Of a stretch of 64,000 nt of DNA, positions 10,195-22,029 are shown piece by piece (the first letter of the stretch is position 1; each line of letters begins with the position of its first letter). The DNA is from Sepioteuthis lessoniana (taxonomy: Eukaryota; Mollusca; Cephalopoda; Myopsida; Loliginidae): assembly GCA_963585895.1 (NCBI GenBank), contig OY757939.1, positions 57,544,601-57,608,600 of the forward strand. Reading direction: 5' to 3'. The notes under the pieces are model-generated. The model had not been told where the DNA came from and ran no database searches. It worked only from the letters and a program-made list of their open reading frames with translations. Made by a program: the position numbers and the translations under genes.

Positions 10195-11470
10195 TAATGA
10201 TAAGAACTTTTTCCATACATATAGACCCTACATTATTTGGAATTGGTTAAAAGCAAGAATTATATTAATCTCACAACACTTATGGTCAAAAGAGAAGGTC
10301 TTGCTGACAAACTTCTGGGACATAGAGGATCTGTCATTCTTCATTTTCTTGAAAAAGTGCTGCAGTAAACAGTACTTTCTATTTCTTACACATGAAGTAT
10401 ACTTCACTTTATTTACTGAATGACCCTCATATATATTTGGAGTTTGGGGGAGTTCTGAGTCTCTCCGTTGTTGCTAGGTCCATAGTAACTGGGAGTAAAT
10501 GTTGTACGAGTTATGGTCCTATCTACCGGGAATAATTGTCTCGAAAATTGTCAATATTAGACAGGAATAATTGAATTCATATATTTCTACTTAAAGAAAT
10601 GAAGATTACAATTAATTAGGAAAATTAAGATGAAGCCATGAATTGTGTGTAAATGATGAAAAATTAAATGTTTTGCAATCCGTGCTTCTTCAGTCAAGAA
10701 CATTTTCTGGTATTTTCTAAAAATTTTCGGAATTGCCATCCGGACAGACTGTCAATTCTTCATGTTCCGATTTCTAACAGACATTTTTTTTGTGCGGCCA
10801 TGTCTGTAACTCCGTCTTATGCCTGACTGCTACTCAGTTGACTATCGAGGTTTCTTCATAAAACAAGCCCTCCCGACTGACCACTAAGATTGACCCACAA
10901 GTTGGGGGGGGGTTGACGAGAGATTTTAGCACCATACATCAGCTGATCCGGTAACGTTTTGTCGGGGTGTGTCTTTGACATCTCCTTGATCACACAACTC
11001 TAGGCGACAGTCCAGTCTATCAATTCAAATAAACAATATTAACTTAGATCAGATAGTCAAAAAATGTTGTTGCAAAACGTTCTGTCTATTTATCTTTTAA
11101 AACTTGGACAATGGTTGTTTTTTTTTACGGTCTGTTTGAAAAATGGTTTTACTTATGAATTAAATTATCGTCTTTTTCATTTTCGAAAAGCTTCAGAGAG
11201 TTCTTCAATGAATAAGATTTTTCCCCATAACTTCATAACAAACACTCCTTTTTTTCTGTTGTCCGATTTGTATATTGGCATTTTTAAAAGGTCCATTACC
11301 ACATTGAAAAAACTAGCTTTTTACTATATTGGGGTCTATTATCAGGATTAAAAAATATTGCTTTTAGATGTTATTCGACGCCTGCTTATAACTTCTATAA
11401 TTTTCCTAACAATTTATGCTATAAAATCAATAACATTTTTATAAATATATATGAGGGGAGAAGGGGAATT
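10195..11470. other. Mostly unassigned sequence
   Basis: A partial repeat D lies at about 10440-10540. The rest is AT-rich sequence with no repeat I recognise. A 95-codon frame at 11064-11351 has no supporting feature. Confidence 0.4.
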
Positions 11471-11514
11471 CTAGTGGCGGAGGGGTTCGGTACATTTTGT
11501 TTATTGCCTGTATC

Positions 11515-11700
11515 ACTTCCTTCTAGTATTCTTTTGTGTCTTGTGTATGACACTAAACTGCATTTTGTGGTGAGGCTTCAGTTGTGGAGCTCTGGGGAGT
11601 TTGGAGTACCTCTTCATTGCCATTACTCCCAGGTCCACTCTGACCTGGAGTGGTAGCATTTGTTAGGGCACTAGCAATTGGTCAAGTAGATCTGTTTAAA
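11515..11700 (+). repeat. Repeat D
   Basis: GTATGACACTAAACTG, GGAGCTCTGGGGAGT, CATTACTCCCAGGTCCACTC and GACCTGGAGTGGTAGCA occur in the usual order. Confidence 0.8.
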
Positions 11701-11814
11701 AATTATCTGTATTTGATAGGATCGTGTGAAAAACTTAAGAAACTACAACTGAAAAAGATATAAATATGAACTTTCAATGAGCGAAAAACAAATAAAAGTC
11801 TAATTTCCAAGAAT

Positions 11815-12600
11815 GACTGGACGTTGGCATAATGGTTAGAGTGTTCGCCAATAGCCCGGGTGACCCAGGTCGAATCATACCAAAGACTCAAAAAATGGTA
11901 CTTGATTCCTTCTTGCTTAGCACTCAGCAGTATAGGGTATAGATAAAGGGTAAAATGGAGCAATCCAGAGAAAGTAGTTACGCCCTAGCTATCAAAAAAG
12001 GACTTGGGGACACCCTCGACTTCGTGTTATGAAATAGCCGAGGGATTTCGGTTCATGCCTTTGAGTTTAGTTAGGCTGAGAACCTTTCGGCTCAGCACAT
12101 GGGTTGGTTGGGTGTAAGATTGAAGCAGGTGTTAACGCGGGTGCGCGCGAGCGAATGGAGGTGTCACTCAGATGTCATAACAGTCCGAGACGATACTGGG
12201 TGACAAGGTGCGGGTGACGTCACGCACCGGAAGCACGCGGAAGTTTGTATGAGAATTTGAAGAAAATAGGAGTCGGGTTTTAGACGCCAAACGAGAAGGA
12301 TCGATTTTGGAGCTCGCAGGCGCGAGGCGAACGTGCGCCCGATGGGGGGCGCTCGAGTTGGGGGCCAAATGAATAAGACAGCATAGAAGATTGTGTCTCT
12401 CCTCCTTACGTCGAAACATTTAACTCAAAGTAAATAAAAAGGTTTCGGACCTGAACCAGAAGTCGTTACGTGTTTTCGAATTCCGGGATTCCTATGTTCT
12501 TTATATAGTCTATAGTAATGAACATTACATGTCTATTTTGCACATGGCCATATTCGTGTATATGGCTACGCAACATTTGGTCGCCAACTTTATTTACTTA
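11815..12600 (+). mobile_element. SINE-C interrupted by a solo LTR-3
   Basis: The SINE-C head and body run 11815-12024 (GTTGGCATAATGGTTAGAGTG A box, CCCAGGTCGAATCATACC B-box region). The 3' end TTTGGTCGCCAACTTTA resumes at 12576. The LTR flanks TTCG (12021-12024) and TTTG (12576-12579) are a 4-bp duplication with one change. Confidence 0.85.
12025..12575 (+). mobile_element. Solo LTR-3, GC-richer copy
   Basis: 551 bp, TGTTATGAAATAGCC to GCAACA. It has GTGACGTCACGCACC, which includes a CRE-type TGACGTCA site, and an AATAAA at about 12432 that would be the LTR polyadenylation signal. It aligns in part with 6248-6703 and 45987-46554, which lie on the other strand. The central CG-rich part differs most. 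No internal region is present. Confidence 0.78.
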
Positions 12601-12776
12601 TGGATAATTAGAAATAGAGTTATGATTTCAATCAAACATTTAACCAAAAAATAAACATTACATAACCCCAAAAGAATTGATATGCCGTTGGAGAAATAAA
12701 CCAAACCCTGTTTTTTTTTTGTAAGTCCTAGTATAGGTGTGGCTTGGAATAAGATCCACACCCAAGAAAGAGTGAG

Positions 12777-12996
12777 GGGTCCCTGTGGCGTAGTGGCTAA
12801 CATACTAGACTGAGACATCATAGGAAGTGAGTTTGAACTCCAGTTGCGCTATTACATTCACTTTGGGACTAATGCCCTTCGGAAAAGTATGACCCCCTTA
12901 TCCTTCCTCAACTTTGAATTAGATAGTCCCACTACTGTTCTTATACAAGGATGGATTTGGCATTAAATAACCCACGAAGGTTCATATGCCATTAAA
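12777..12996 (+). mobile_element. SINE-B
   Basis: Head GTCCCTGTGGCGTAGTGGCT, B-box region GTTTGAACTCCAGTTGC, and a tail GGATTTGGCATTAAATAACC...CATATGCCATTAAAC. Confidence 0.88.
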
Positions 12997-13025
12997 CGAA
13001 GAAACCAAGTTATTTTTGTTTTTTT

Positions 13026-13215
13026 TTCAGACCGATTGGCCTAGTGGGTAGAGTGTTCGCAAATGCCCTGGGAGACGAGGGTTCAGTTTTAAGTCGAGTC
13101 ATACAAATGACTCAAAAATGGTACTTTGTACAACTTTGCTTAACACACAGCATTATAAGGTAAGTATCAAGGGTAAAGCGGGGCAATCCAGGGAAAGGAG
13201 TTGAGTTCTTCAATG
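13026..13215 (+). mobile_element. SINE-C, 3'-truncated
   Basis: CGATTGGCCTAGTGGGTAGA A box, GGGTTCAGTTTTAAGTCGAG B-box region and AGCATTATAAGGTAAGTATC core. It lacks the GTCGCCAACTTTAC end. Confidence 0.83.
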
Positions 13216-13262
13216 AATAATATTTTCCTCCCATAAGATTACTACGGACACCCCATATACAT

Positions 13263-14012
13263 TGTTATATACTGACCCTCGACCGAGCCGTCAATCAAGA
13301 GATGCACCTGTGTAAATAAGCAGAAGAACAGCGGAAGCAGGTGGATGTTAGACAATAACATAACCAGGTGCCCAGACGGTTCGAGTCAGTTGGAGACAGG
13401 ATGCCGAAGTGAGAACCAGCTTGCAGACTGAGGGTTTTGCGGTCCTCAGTGACCCACGGTTGACCGACCCCAGCCAAGATGAGGAAAAAGTGCTGTTATG
13501 GTCGAGAGAAGAACTTGGGTCAATATTACAGTCCGTCCTTGTCTCAAACTCATCTCTCACACACAACAAACATCCCCCTTTCGAGAATAAAGTGTAAGAG
13601 ATATATTCTTATAAAGAAGGTGCCCGTAGTGTAATGGTTATCGTCGCAGGAAATGGACCCGACGACGTGAGTTCAAATCCTGGACGAGACTGATTGCATT
13701 TCACATAGCACTAATACCCTTGGGGAAGGTATGAATCCAATTATTCTCCCTCCAGCTATGGGTAAATAGTAGGGCAGACTAGGTTCTTCAGCCTTGGTGA
13801 GGCAACTAGTCTAGAAGGAAAACTCTGAATTCAAACCTGTTAAACTTCGCTTAAAAATTGACCTTGTGTCATATCCTGCCCGAGCGGAGGGGTTGGTAAA
13901 TATGCATAAAGAAGTGTGATCGTTCGTTTGTTGAAGTCGTCATTACAGTTGATTATGTTCCTGTGTATATTTGCATACGCGTAATATAGTTGTAATATAG
14001 TAGACAATAACA
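13263..14012 (+). mobile_element. LTR-2, interrupted by SINE-A
   Basis: It starts TGTTATATACTGACC and ends CAATAACA, with AATAAAGTGTAAGAG near 13587 as the likely polyadenylation signal. SINE-A splits it at 13620-13905. It shares the GCACCTGTGTAAATAA and GAGCCGTCAA phrases with the minus-strand LTR-2 near 53.3 kb. I could not settle its target-site duplication. Confidence 0.7.
13620..13905 (+). mobile_element. SINE-A inserted in LTR-2
   Basis: A full-length SINE-A flanked by ATAAAGAAG at 13611-13619 and 13906-13914, an exact 9-bp target-site duplication as expected from target-primed insertion. Confidence 0.92.
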
Positions 14013-15240
14013 TTTCGAAATGGTTAATACAGTGAAAATTCTCAAATCAACTTGGTGTGAAAAGGTTAATGTGTGATTGATTGATAACGGCATGTAAACT
14101 CATGTTGGGTAACTTTTTGTCAAGACATTAGAAAACTGCACACATTGTATGTTCACGTCTAAATTTTTCTGCAGCTGCTTCTGAAAAGTCTTTTTGCGCA
14201 CAGTTATATGATACCAACCATTCCTCTCTGATAAAAATTGTTGCGTTCTGGTTAGTGAACGGTTGTAATATTAAATAAAGGACAAACCACGATATGAGAG
14301 AAAAATAGAGATATATTATCGGGAAAAAGTATATACAATAGAGAGACTATTAGTAGACAAGAACATATGATTAGTGAATACAGAATAAAGATATAGTCCA
14401 ACGAATTATTGGCTTCCGTTATTACGGTAGCAAGTAAGGTGATCTAGTGCGATCTCCAGTCTCCAACTTCCTATTAGAAGCTGCTCTTCACCTTCTAGTC
14501 TGCCCTGGTATTAGTAGCTACTGCTGTGTATGGCATATGGACGACTTCATGGTGTGGAAAAAGGTGGGTGATACCCAACAAAAATAATGTTCACACTGTT
14601 GTATAGTTTCAAATATTTCTATTTAATCTTAATAACTACATGGTTTCAAGTAATTAGTTCTATTTAATAATTGTCGTTTGCTTGCACACAACTACATGGT
14701 TTCAAGTAAAAACTAAAGGTGATCCACTGGGAATTGTGCAAGGTGTTTAAATTTGACTATACGAACAAAAGGTATATGCTCATCCCAAAATCCGTCTGAG
14801 AAAATGAAAAGCCCGTAATTCTTTGGAATTTTGAGATACAAACGGATAACCAAATCTTGTCTAGACGACCAGATCAAGTGATAGTCAACAGAAAAAATAG
14901 AACCTGCCGAACAGTGGAATTTGCCGTTTCAGCTGACCACAGGGAAAAACTGAAAGAAAGCGAAAAGAAGGTTAAGTTCTTCAACCTTGCTAGAGAACTG
15001 AAAAGTGATGGTGATACCAATTGTAATTTGCGCGCTTAGTACAGCCACCAAAGGATTGGACTTGGAAAAAAGAGGACGGGAGGACACCATCCAAACTACA
15101 GCAATATTGAGGTCAGCCAGAATACTGAGAAGAGTCCTGGAGACTTGAGGAGAGTTGCTTTCACACAGACTCCAATGAAAAACCATCAGCTAACGCTGGT
15201 GTGAAGAACTCTCAAAGGAGTAAAATAATGATAGCTATCA
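14013..15240. other. Unassigned sequence with Sat-70 units
   Basis: Sat-70-like units occupy about 14585-14720 (CACACAACTACATGGTTTCAAGTAA). The rest has no recognised element. Frames near 14857-15186 are 60-85 codons on both strands and have no domain support. Confidence 0.45.
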
Positions 15241-15535
15241 TATTTGCCCAACCCCTCCGCTCGGGCAGGATATGACACAAGGTCAATTTTTTAAGCGGAG
15301 TTTAACAGGTTTGAATTCAGAATTTTCCTTCTCCTAGACTAGTTGCCTCACCAAGGCTGAAGAACCTAGTCTGCCCTACTATTTACCCATAGCTGGAGGG
15401 AGTATAATTGGATTCATACCTTTCCCCAAGGGTATTAGTGCTATGTGAAATGCAGTCAGTCTCGTCCAGGATTTGAAATCGCGTCGCCGGGTCCATTTCC
15501 TGCGTCGATAACCATGACACCACGGGCACCTCCGT
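15241..15535 (-). mobile_element. SINE-A
   Basis: Full length on the minus strand, from GCCCAACCCCTCCGCTCGGG to CCACGGGCACCTCC. The head reads with GACACCACGGGCAC rather than TACACCACG. Confidence 0.9.
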
Positions 15536-15591
15536 AATAACAATAGTTATAATACTTGGAAGTTGTCAATAATTTCAAGTAACTAGCGATT

Positions 15592-16331
15592 CTGGCAAAT
15601 ACACCCAACCAAGCCGAAACACTACTGCATAGTTTGGAACGAGCCACCGCAGGTATTGGCCTCCATGTCAAAGCACACAAAACGGAATATATGTGCTGTA
15701 ATCAAACAGGCGATATCTCCACACTAGACGGAATCTCTCTGAAACTGGTAGACAAATTCACCTACCTAGAAAGCAGACTCTCATTAACCGAAAAAAAAAA
15801 AACAACATCGACACACGGCTAACGAAAGCATGGAAAGTTATCCAGAGACTATCGATCATATGGAAATCGGACCTGACCGATAAAATAAAACGCAGTTTCT
15901 TCCAGGCGGCGGTCGTATCGATACTGCTATATGGATGCACTACTTGGACGCTAACTAAACGGCTGGAGAAGAAGCTAGACGACAATTACACAAGAATGCT
16001 GCGAGCATTATTGAACCAGTCCTGGCGGCAACACCCCACAAGGCACCAACTATACGGCCACCTACCTCCCATTACGAAAACTATCCAAGTTAGACGAACC
16101 AGACATGCTGGAGAAGCAGGGACGAGCTCATAAGTGATGCACTCCCATGAACCCCCACATATGGCCGGGCAAAAGCAGGACGACCAGCTAGAACATACAT
16201 ACAGCAGCTATGTGAGGATACGGGATGTAGCCCTGAAGATCTGCCAGAGGCGATGAACGATAGGGAGACGAGGCGAGAGACGGTCAGGGATATCCGTGCT
16301 AGCGGCACAACATGATGAAGATGATGATGAT
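15592..16331 (+). mobile_element. LINE-X 3' fragment (left arm of an inverted duplication)
   Basis: About 740 bp from the CAAATACACCCAACCAAGCC segment just after the reverse transcriptase YADD motif to the (GAT)n 3' end. Frames are broken several times, including an A-run near 15790. Fragments of the thumb and C-terminal regions can be read. It is the left arm of an inverted duplication whose partner is 42.8-44.3 kb. Confidence 0.92.
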
Positions 16332-16334
16332 ATG

Positions 16335-16788
16335 GTACCAATGATTCCTATCTAACATGAATAATTCTATTTAACATGAACCATTTGTTTGCAACTGTTA
16401 AATGCTTTCGTGTTTTGCTATCTAACACTAATAATTCTATTTGAAATTAACCTTTTGTTTACACACATTTGAGTGGTTTAAACACTAATTATTCGAAGAA
16501 ACACTATTCATTAATTTGCACACAGGTAAATAGTTCCAAGAATATAATACCCATAATTCAATTTTTACACGCAGACGAATGGTTTCTTGTCTTCCGGTCT
16601 AACACGAATAATTCTATCATTGTTCGTACATCCTTCAAATATTGCTATCCCACACTGTTTGTTTTATTTGCACACAGTTAAATAGATTAAAGCATCTTAC
16701 TATCACACATTGCCAATTTAATCTAACATAAGTAATTTTTGCCCATAATTAAATGGTTAAACAGGTGCCAAAGTCGTTCATATGTGGA
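16335..16788 (+). repeat. Sat-70 array
   Basis: About six diverged units of 65-80 bp, with TTTGCACACAGTTAAATAG, TTGCTATCTAACAC and AATAATTCTATTT phrases. The same array occurs inverted at 43195-43600. Confidence 0.85.
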
Positions 16789-17083
16789 GTTGGTGTCCGT
16801 GGCGTAATGGTTATCGTCGTAAGAAAAAGGAAACAGCGATTCGAGTTCAAATCCTGGACCAGGCTAATTGCATTTCACATAACACTAATACCCTTGGGAA
16901 AGGTATTAATCCAATTATTCTCCCTCCAGCTATGGGTTGATAGAAGCACAGACTAGGTTCTTCAGCCTTGGTGAGGCAACTAGTCTAGGGGAAAGAAAAC
17001 TCTGAATTCAAAACTGTTAAACTCCGCTTAGAAATTGACCTTGTGTTATATCCTGCCCGAGCGGAGGGGTTGGTAAATATGGT
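16789..17083 (+). mobile_element. SINE-A
   Basis: Full length with a GGTGTCCGTGGCGTAATGG head and AGAAAAAGGAAACAGCGA variant. The same variant appears, inverted, in the copy at 42889-43173, which marks both as products of one duplication. Confidence 0.9.
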
Positions 17084-17340
17084 TAAATGGTTAAACAGTT
17101 TTATTTGATCTGTAGATGAAACCCTAACAGGTACTGCCACTCAATGTCAGAATGAACCAAGCTGGTTCCGAGAGGTTCTTGGAATGATGACAATAAATGT
17201 ATAGCTCTCATTCAACAGATCTCCAGAATTAGAGCCTCACCATCAAATACAATTTAGAGTCACAACCAGGACTCCTCATTTGGGATGTCTGATCCATCTT
17301 CAGCGGGTACATGCGGCATATTCTAAGCCCCGCATACAAG
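17084..17340 (-). repeat. Repeat D
   Basis: GATGAAACCCTAACAGGTACTGCCACTCAATGTCAG is followed by a diverged body with CCTCACCATCAAAT. The first about 75 bp match the partner region near 42800-42885. Confidence 0.75.
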
Positions 17341-18350
17341 GTGGTAAAATCTTAATTCCTTTTGTATCTCTGGTTCTTTTGACCAAATCTTTGAAGTTAC
17401 AATAAATTTGTATGAATAAAAATTGTTCTGGTTTCTATTTGTAAAATCTAAATGTATATCCAAGAGGTTAATCTTTGTTATATTTTCATTTTTTTAAAGA
17501 TTATTATTGGTACTTTTTACAGCCAATTAAATACTTTTGCTTATTAGAAGGTATTGGATAACTACTCTCATAGAGGTATTCACATTATTCCTGTACATGC
17601 ATTTTTGGTAGTATTGAAATTAATTACGGAGTCGCTAACTAGGTGCTCAGTGATTGGATAAAAAACAGCCAATCACAGGCTGCCTTTTTTTTTAGATTTT
17701 CTCCAAACCCCTACGAGGGCGTTTCCTCCAAACACCCTTCCTCTTTTGCTTGTGTGATTCCTCAGAATCAAGACGTGCCCGCCCGTTCTCTCAGTCTTCT
17801 AGACGCCAATACACGCTTGTGAGGATTTTCCCAGCAACTGAAGCACAAGAAACAAGGCTCTATTTTCTTCAACCCAACCAAAAGGACACAGGAAATACAA
17901 ACTGCTGAAAGGACGCCTATAACGGAAAAGATTCCCGCAAATCAACTGTTTGCAAGGACAATATTTTCTTTCCTCTCTTTCTATGTAAATATAAGTTTTT
18001 TATAACATTTTAAACAGTGTTGCGTTTCTTTCTTCCTGTCGACGTTGCAATAGTATTAGCATATAAAGTCGGGAACATCCCAATTGTAGATTTCCGTTAC
18101 TGATGATTATCCAGATAAAACACACCTAGGAATAGGAATATATTTCATGCAATTTAGGATTTTAAAATGAGATTCAGTTGAGTGTCTGTTGGGTTGTAGA
18201 AGTTACAGGCAAAGATTTGATCATTTTCCGTCCAAGTCAAAATGTTCAGAAAGAGGAAGTTCTTTGAAATTCTGTTCATCTGAAATTTCATATCTGGGTG
18301 TAAATTCAAACTGAATTCAATAATAACCATAATGTTTTATCTTCGTTGTT
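17341..18350. other. Unassigned sequence with a promoter-like or LTR-like stretch
   Basis: Within 17640-18040 there are opposed CCAAT boxes (GTGATTGGATAAAA, GCCAATCACAGG), a C-rich exon-like stretch and a TGTTGCGTTTCTTTCTTCC segment that resembles the U5 end of the LTR families. No TGTT/AACA pair could be placed, so this could be a decayed LTR or a unique promoter. Confidence 0.35.
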
Positions 18351-18612
18351 AACCGGATTATTGGCCTAATGAGTAAAGTTTTCGCCAATGGTCTAGGAGA
18401 CCGGGGTTCAATCCCAGGTCGAGTCACGCGAAAGAATCAAAAATTGGTACTTGATGCCGCCTCGCTTATCACTTAGCATTATAAGGTAAGGATCAAGGGT
18501 AATGTGTAGAAATCCAGGGAATTGAGTAGCGCCCTCCCCTACACCTCGGCGTTGTAGCTACTGAAAAAGTAGCCTTCGGGTCACCTTCGACTAAGGTTGC
18601 CAATTTTACTTA
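18351..18612 (+). mobile_element. SINE-C
   Basis: Near full length: ATTGGCCTAATGAGTAAAG A box, GGGTTCAATCCCAGGTCGAG B box, TCGGGTCACCTTCGACTAAG and a GTTGCCAATTTTACTTA end. Confidence 0.9.
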
Positions 18613-19560
18613 TCTTCGTTGATATGTTGAAATTGTTTGCTTCTTTATAAATATTTCCAAAGAATATCTTCCGGGATATCGAAGTAAAATTCACTGTTTT
18701 CCTTTCTTCTTTGGAAGAAACAAAAGAACCTTGATATACCATTAAAACAAAAAAAAAATGAAAAATAAAGAATTTTTTGTGGTAGCAAACTTTGGAGCTT
18801 TTATACAAAAAGGTGATGGAACAGTTATATAAAAAAAAACGTTAACGAAAAAGCGAGTAACTGGAGTAATTCAAAAAGGAATTGGGAGTATAACAGTTAA
18901 ACGATGAGCGAAGATCGAGCATTGTAGATTACTCCAAAATGTCTCGTCTTTAAACAATTAAACGCCAGTGTAAGTCATTAGCCAATTCACGCACAAAATA
19001 GCAGTTTAAGTAACGAATTAAGATTCAAACCCAACAGTTTTAAAAAGGTGACCATTGAACTTTTTACAAAGTTATCACTTAGTAAATATAGAATCGGAGT
19101 TTTTGTAAACCACTAATGTCCTTTTTCTTGCAAGATTATCCGGTCACATATGTGACAGACGCACTTATATTAAGCCTTAGATCGTGTATAACCATAATAT
19201 ACTACCCATAGAAAATTACAAATCAAAATCTAAATCAACGAGAGACCCAGATAACAATTCTGAGTGTCAGGATTGGCAGATGCTCTTTTGAAAACCAACA
19301 TGAGGAAACTGATAGGCATCCTGCAAATGTTGGCTGTTCTTATTTGTGATAGACAAACAAATACCAAAGCAACAATGGATCTGAGAAACGTCAAGGGAAA
19401 AATAAACTAAAGAAAGTAACAAAAAGTAATCGGCTGTTTTTTTAAAAGCAATCCTAGACAAAAACGATGTAGGAAACGAGTGATGCAGATCTGAATAGAA
19501 TTCACGAAATTTAATACAAGTCACAGCTTTGCTGACCAAGCTAAATTGATTTTATAGAAT
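18613..19560. other. Unassigned AT-rich sequence
   Basis: No recognised repeat or domain. A SINE-B tail-like ATATACCATTAAAAC phrase occurs near 18734. The frames at 18581-18808 and 19267-19539 lack support. Confidence 0.4.
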
Positions 19561-19562
19561 GA

Positions 19563-21290
19563 CTGGGTGTCGAACAAAGAGATACAAGAAATATGTAGGC
19601 AGGTAAACCGTGAAGAACATACTCAAAGAGACCTCCCTAAACGAATTGAGACGCAAAATATTGAAAACCAAATCATCACTGAACCCAGAAATACATTAAT
19701 GTTAGCACAAGAAGACAGGAGAAATGTAGACTTAATGAAAAAAGAATCATGTCTAAAAAGAAGACTGCTTTACCATTCCTAAGGAATCAAGACTGGTAAA
19801 AAGTCAGAAACCAAAAAACTAAAAGTATTGCAACATCTCCGAACGGACAACATCGCCGGAGGGAACGAGTTAATCTATTCAGGAGCAAAACTAATCACTC
19901 ACAAAATAGTTAGGGAATATGAATGGAAATACAAAACGTGGACAGGAGATAAAGCTAGAAGAAAAAATAAAGAAACAGCGACAAAAAAGCGAAACTGAAA
20001 AATATGACCCCAAAAAGACAACCACGAATAAGACTGACAACTTGAAGAAGTTCCCGGGGCAAAAATAGTCCTGACCTCGAAAAGAACAACATTCAAGAAA
20101 ATACCAAATTGGAAAACACCATTTGCGTCCATCGACGACAAATTGACCATTCAACCGAGTAAATACCAACAAAAGCAAGCATACATGAATGGACGAGGAA
20201 AGAGAAAAATTACCATGATTCTAAAGGACCCTGAAAAGGGATTATTCTCAGTAACTATAGACCAATAACGTATGATATGGAAAATCATGATCGCAGAGAT
20301 ACAAGACGAAATCTATTAATCGTTTGTATGCGGCGGACTATTTCAAGAAGAAAAAAAGGGATACCGCAAGGGAAGAAGAAGAACAAATAGTTATTTGTCA
20401 CGCGCCCCGACAAACAGGTGAGTGTGGAACAACGCCTTTTTAAGGTGGGTCCCGGCACAGGGCCGTAGTCCAGACACGTCCAGCATTCCCCAAAATGTCT
20501 CGTTCTACGTCGGCATTCCCCTAAAAAGAGGTGCATAAGGCGCCAGGCGATAAACCTACCCTCTCTGTGGAGAGTGAGTGCCGGGTCAAAGAATCAGAGC
20601 ATAAAACGAGGAACAAATGACCGACTCAAAAAAGCCAAAACGAGGCGGAAAAATGTTGCTATAATAAAGCGTTTGAAAATGTACAAAATATCCAAAAAAA
20701 TCATAAACTTCATCATATCAACATTGATACCGGGTTGGTGAAACCCAAACCGAGGTGAAAAATCCAAAGAGGCGTCTTCCAGGGTGACTCATTCTCACCA
20801 CTTCTATTCACTATAGCAATGATATCACTCAACCATATACTTAGGAAATGTACTGGGAGCTACAAATTTTCAAAATCATTGGAAAAGATTAATCCCGTAA
20901 AATGATTAATCTTTTATGATATAAAGGTATTTACTGAAAATGAAAAAGAACTCGAGACTCTGATAAAAACAATAAGAATTTACAGCTAGGATATAGGAAT
21001 GGAAATTAACATTGAAAAATGTGCCATCCTGATAATGATAATCGGGAAAATAGTATCATCCGAAGCAATAGAACGACAAAATTAACAATGCATTTGGACC
21101 CTTTGAGAGAAGGAAAACTTCAAGTACTTGGGAATATTGGAAACGAAGACCATCAAACAAGCGGAGATGAATGAAATACCTCAGAAGAAAAGTCGTGACT
21201 ATCCAAAGCACAGCATTTTTAAGATTCGCTCGAATACTTGGAGAAGACCTGGTGACTTAAACAGACTTGCTGTAACTCCCGTGAAAGATC
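19563..21290 (+). pseudogene. Decayed second LINE (reverse transcriptase remnant)
   Basis: Broken frames along this stretch follow the order of a non-LTR retrotransposon ORF: an N-terminal part rich in Lys and Glu (19567-19782), an NYRPIT-like phrase near 20255, a QGDSFSPLLF-like motif B near 20785, a YDDIKVF-like catalytic motif C near 20918 and GMEINIEKCA near 20997. The gene would make cDNA at a nicked target. Many stops and frameshifts, a (-) catalytic region change and a GC-rich interruption at about 20395-20595 make it inactive. The motif set differs from LINE-X; an R2/NeSL-type group is possible but not shown. Confidence 0.65.
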
Positions 21291-21365
21291 AGCTAACGTT
21301 GTACCTCTATCTATTTATCCATCACAGTTAGTTTCAATCTCTATCATAATCTGTGTCTATGTCTG

Positions 21366-22024
21366 TGTTATATTTTGACCTTTTGACCCGGCCAAAAATG
21401 CCATTCAAGGTGATGCACCGGAAGGAAGTGACACATTCTAGTGGCAGTTATGAGAGGAAATCGCGTGGACGGAAATTGGCTGATGAAATGGGACGAGGTA
21501 AAAAAAAAACCCATGATACTCTCATAGACAGACGCACCGGAAGAGAGTGACCTGTGAACTGCATGACAGTTATTTCCGCTTGATGACGATTAAACATTCG
21601 ATTTCAAAGATCGCGTGGGCGATCAAGTGGGCGTTGAACTATTATATAGCTCAGTCAAGACAGAAGTCAAGCGAGTTGAGTTGCAGCCAGTTGGAGACGA
21701 GACGTGGTAAGGAAAGCCACACACGGCCGAAGGGGCCCTCGGGAACCCCGATGGAGTTAGGGGACCAGAGAAGATGCTGATAAGATGCAGAAAGACACAA
21801 CGTTGACGGTCATAAGTTTGGGGGTCAAAATATTACAGTTTATGTCCGGTCTCCAGCTCCCTCTCACACGCAAACCTTGAGTAACCCTTTTAGACGTTAC
21901 AAATAAAGTGAGAGGTAAATATTTTGTTAAAGAAGTCTTCCTGCGTCTGTTTATTTATTACGTCGGTATGTATCCAGTATATATATGTATATTCCAGCAT
22001 GAACATGTATATGAGAATGCAACA
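21366..22024 (+). mobile_element. Solo LTR-1
   Basis: 659 bp, TGTTATATTTTGACC to GCAACA. The flanks TCTG (21362-21365) and TCTG (22025-22028) are an exact 4-bp target-site duplication. Promoter-like TATATAGCTCAGTC lies near 21634 and AATAAAGTGAGAGG near 21902 is the polyadenylation signal. No primer-binding site or internal domain follows. Short frames inside it are not genes. Confidence 0.88.
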
Positions 22025-22029
22025 TCTGT

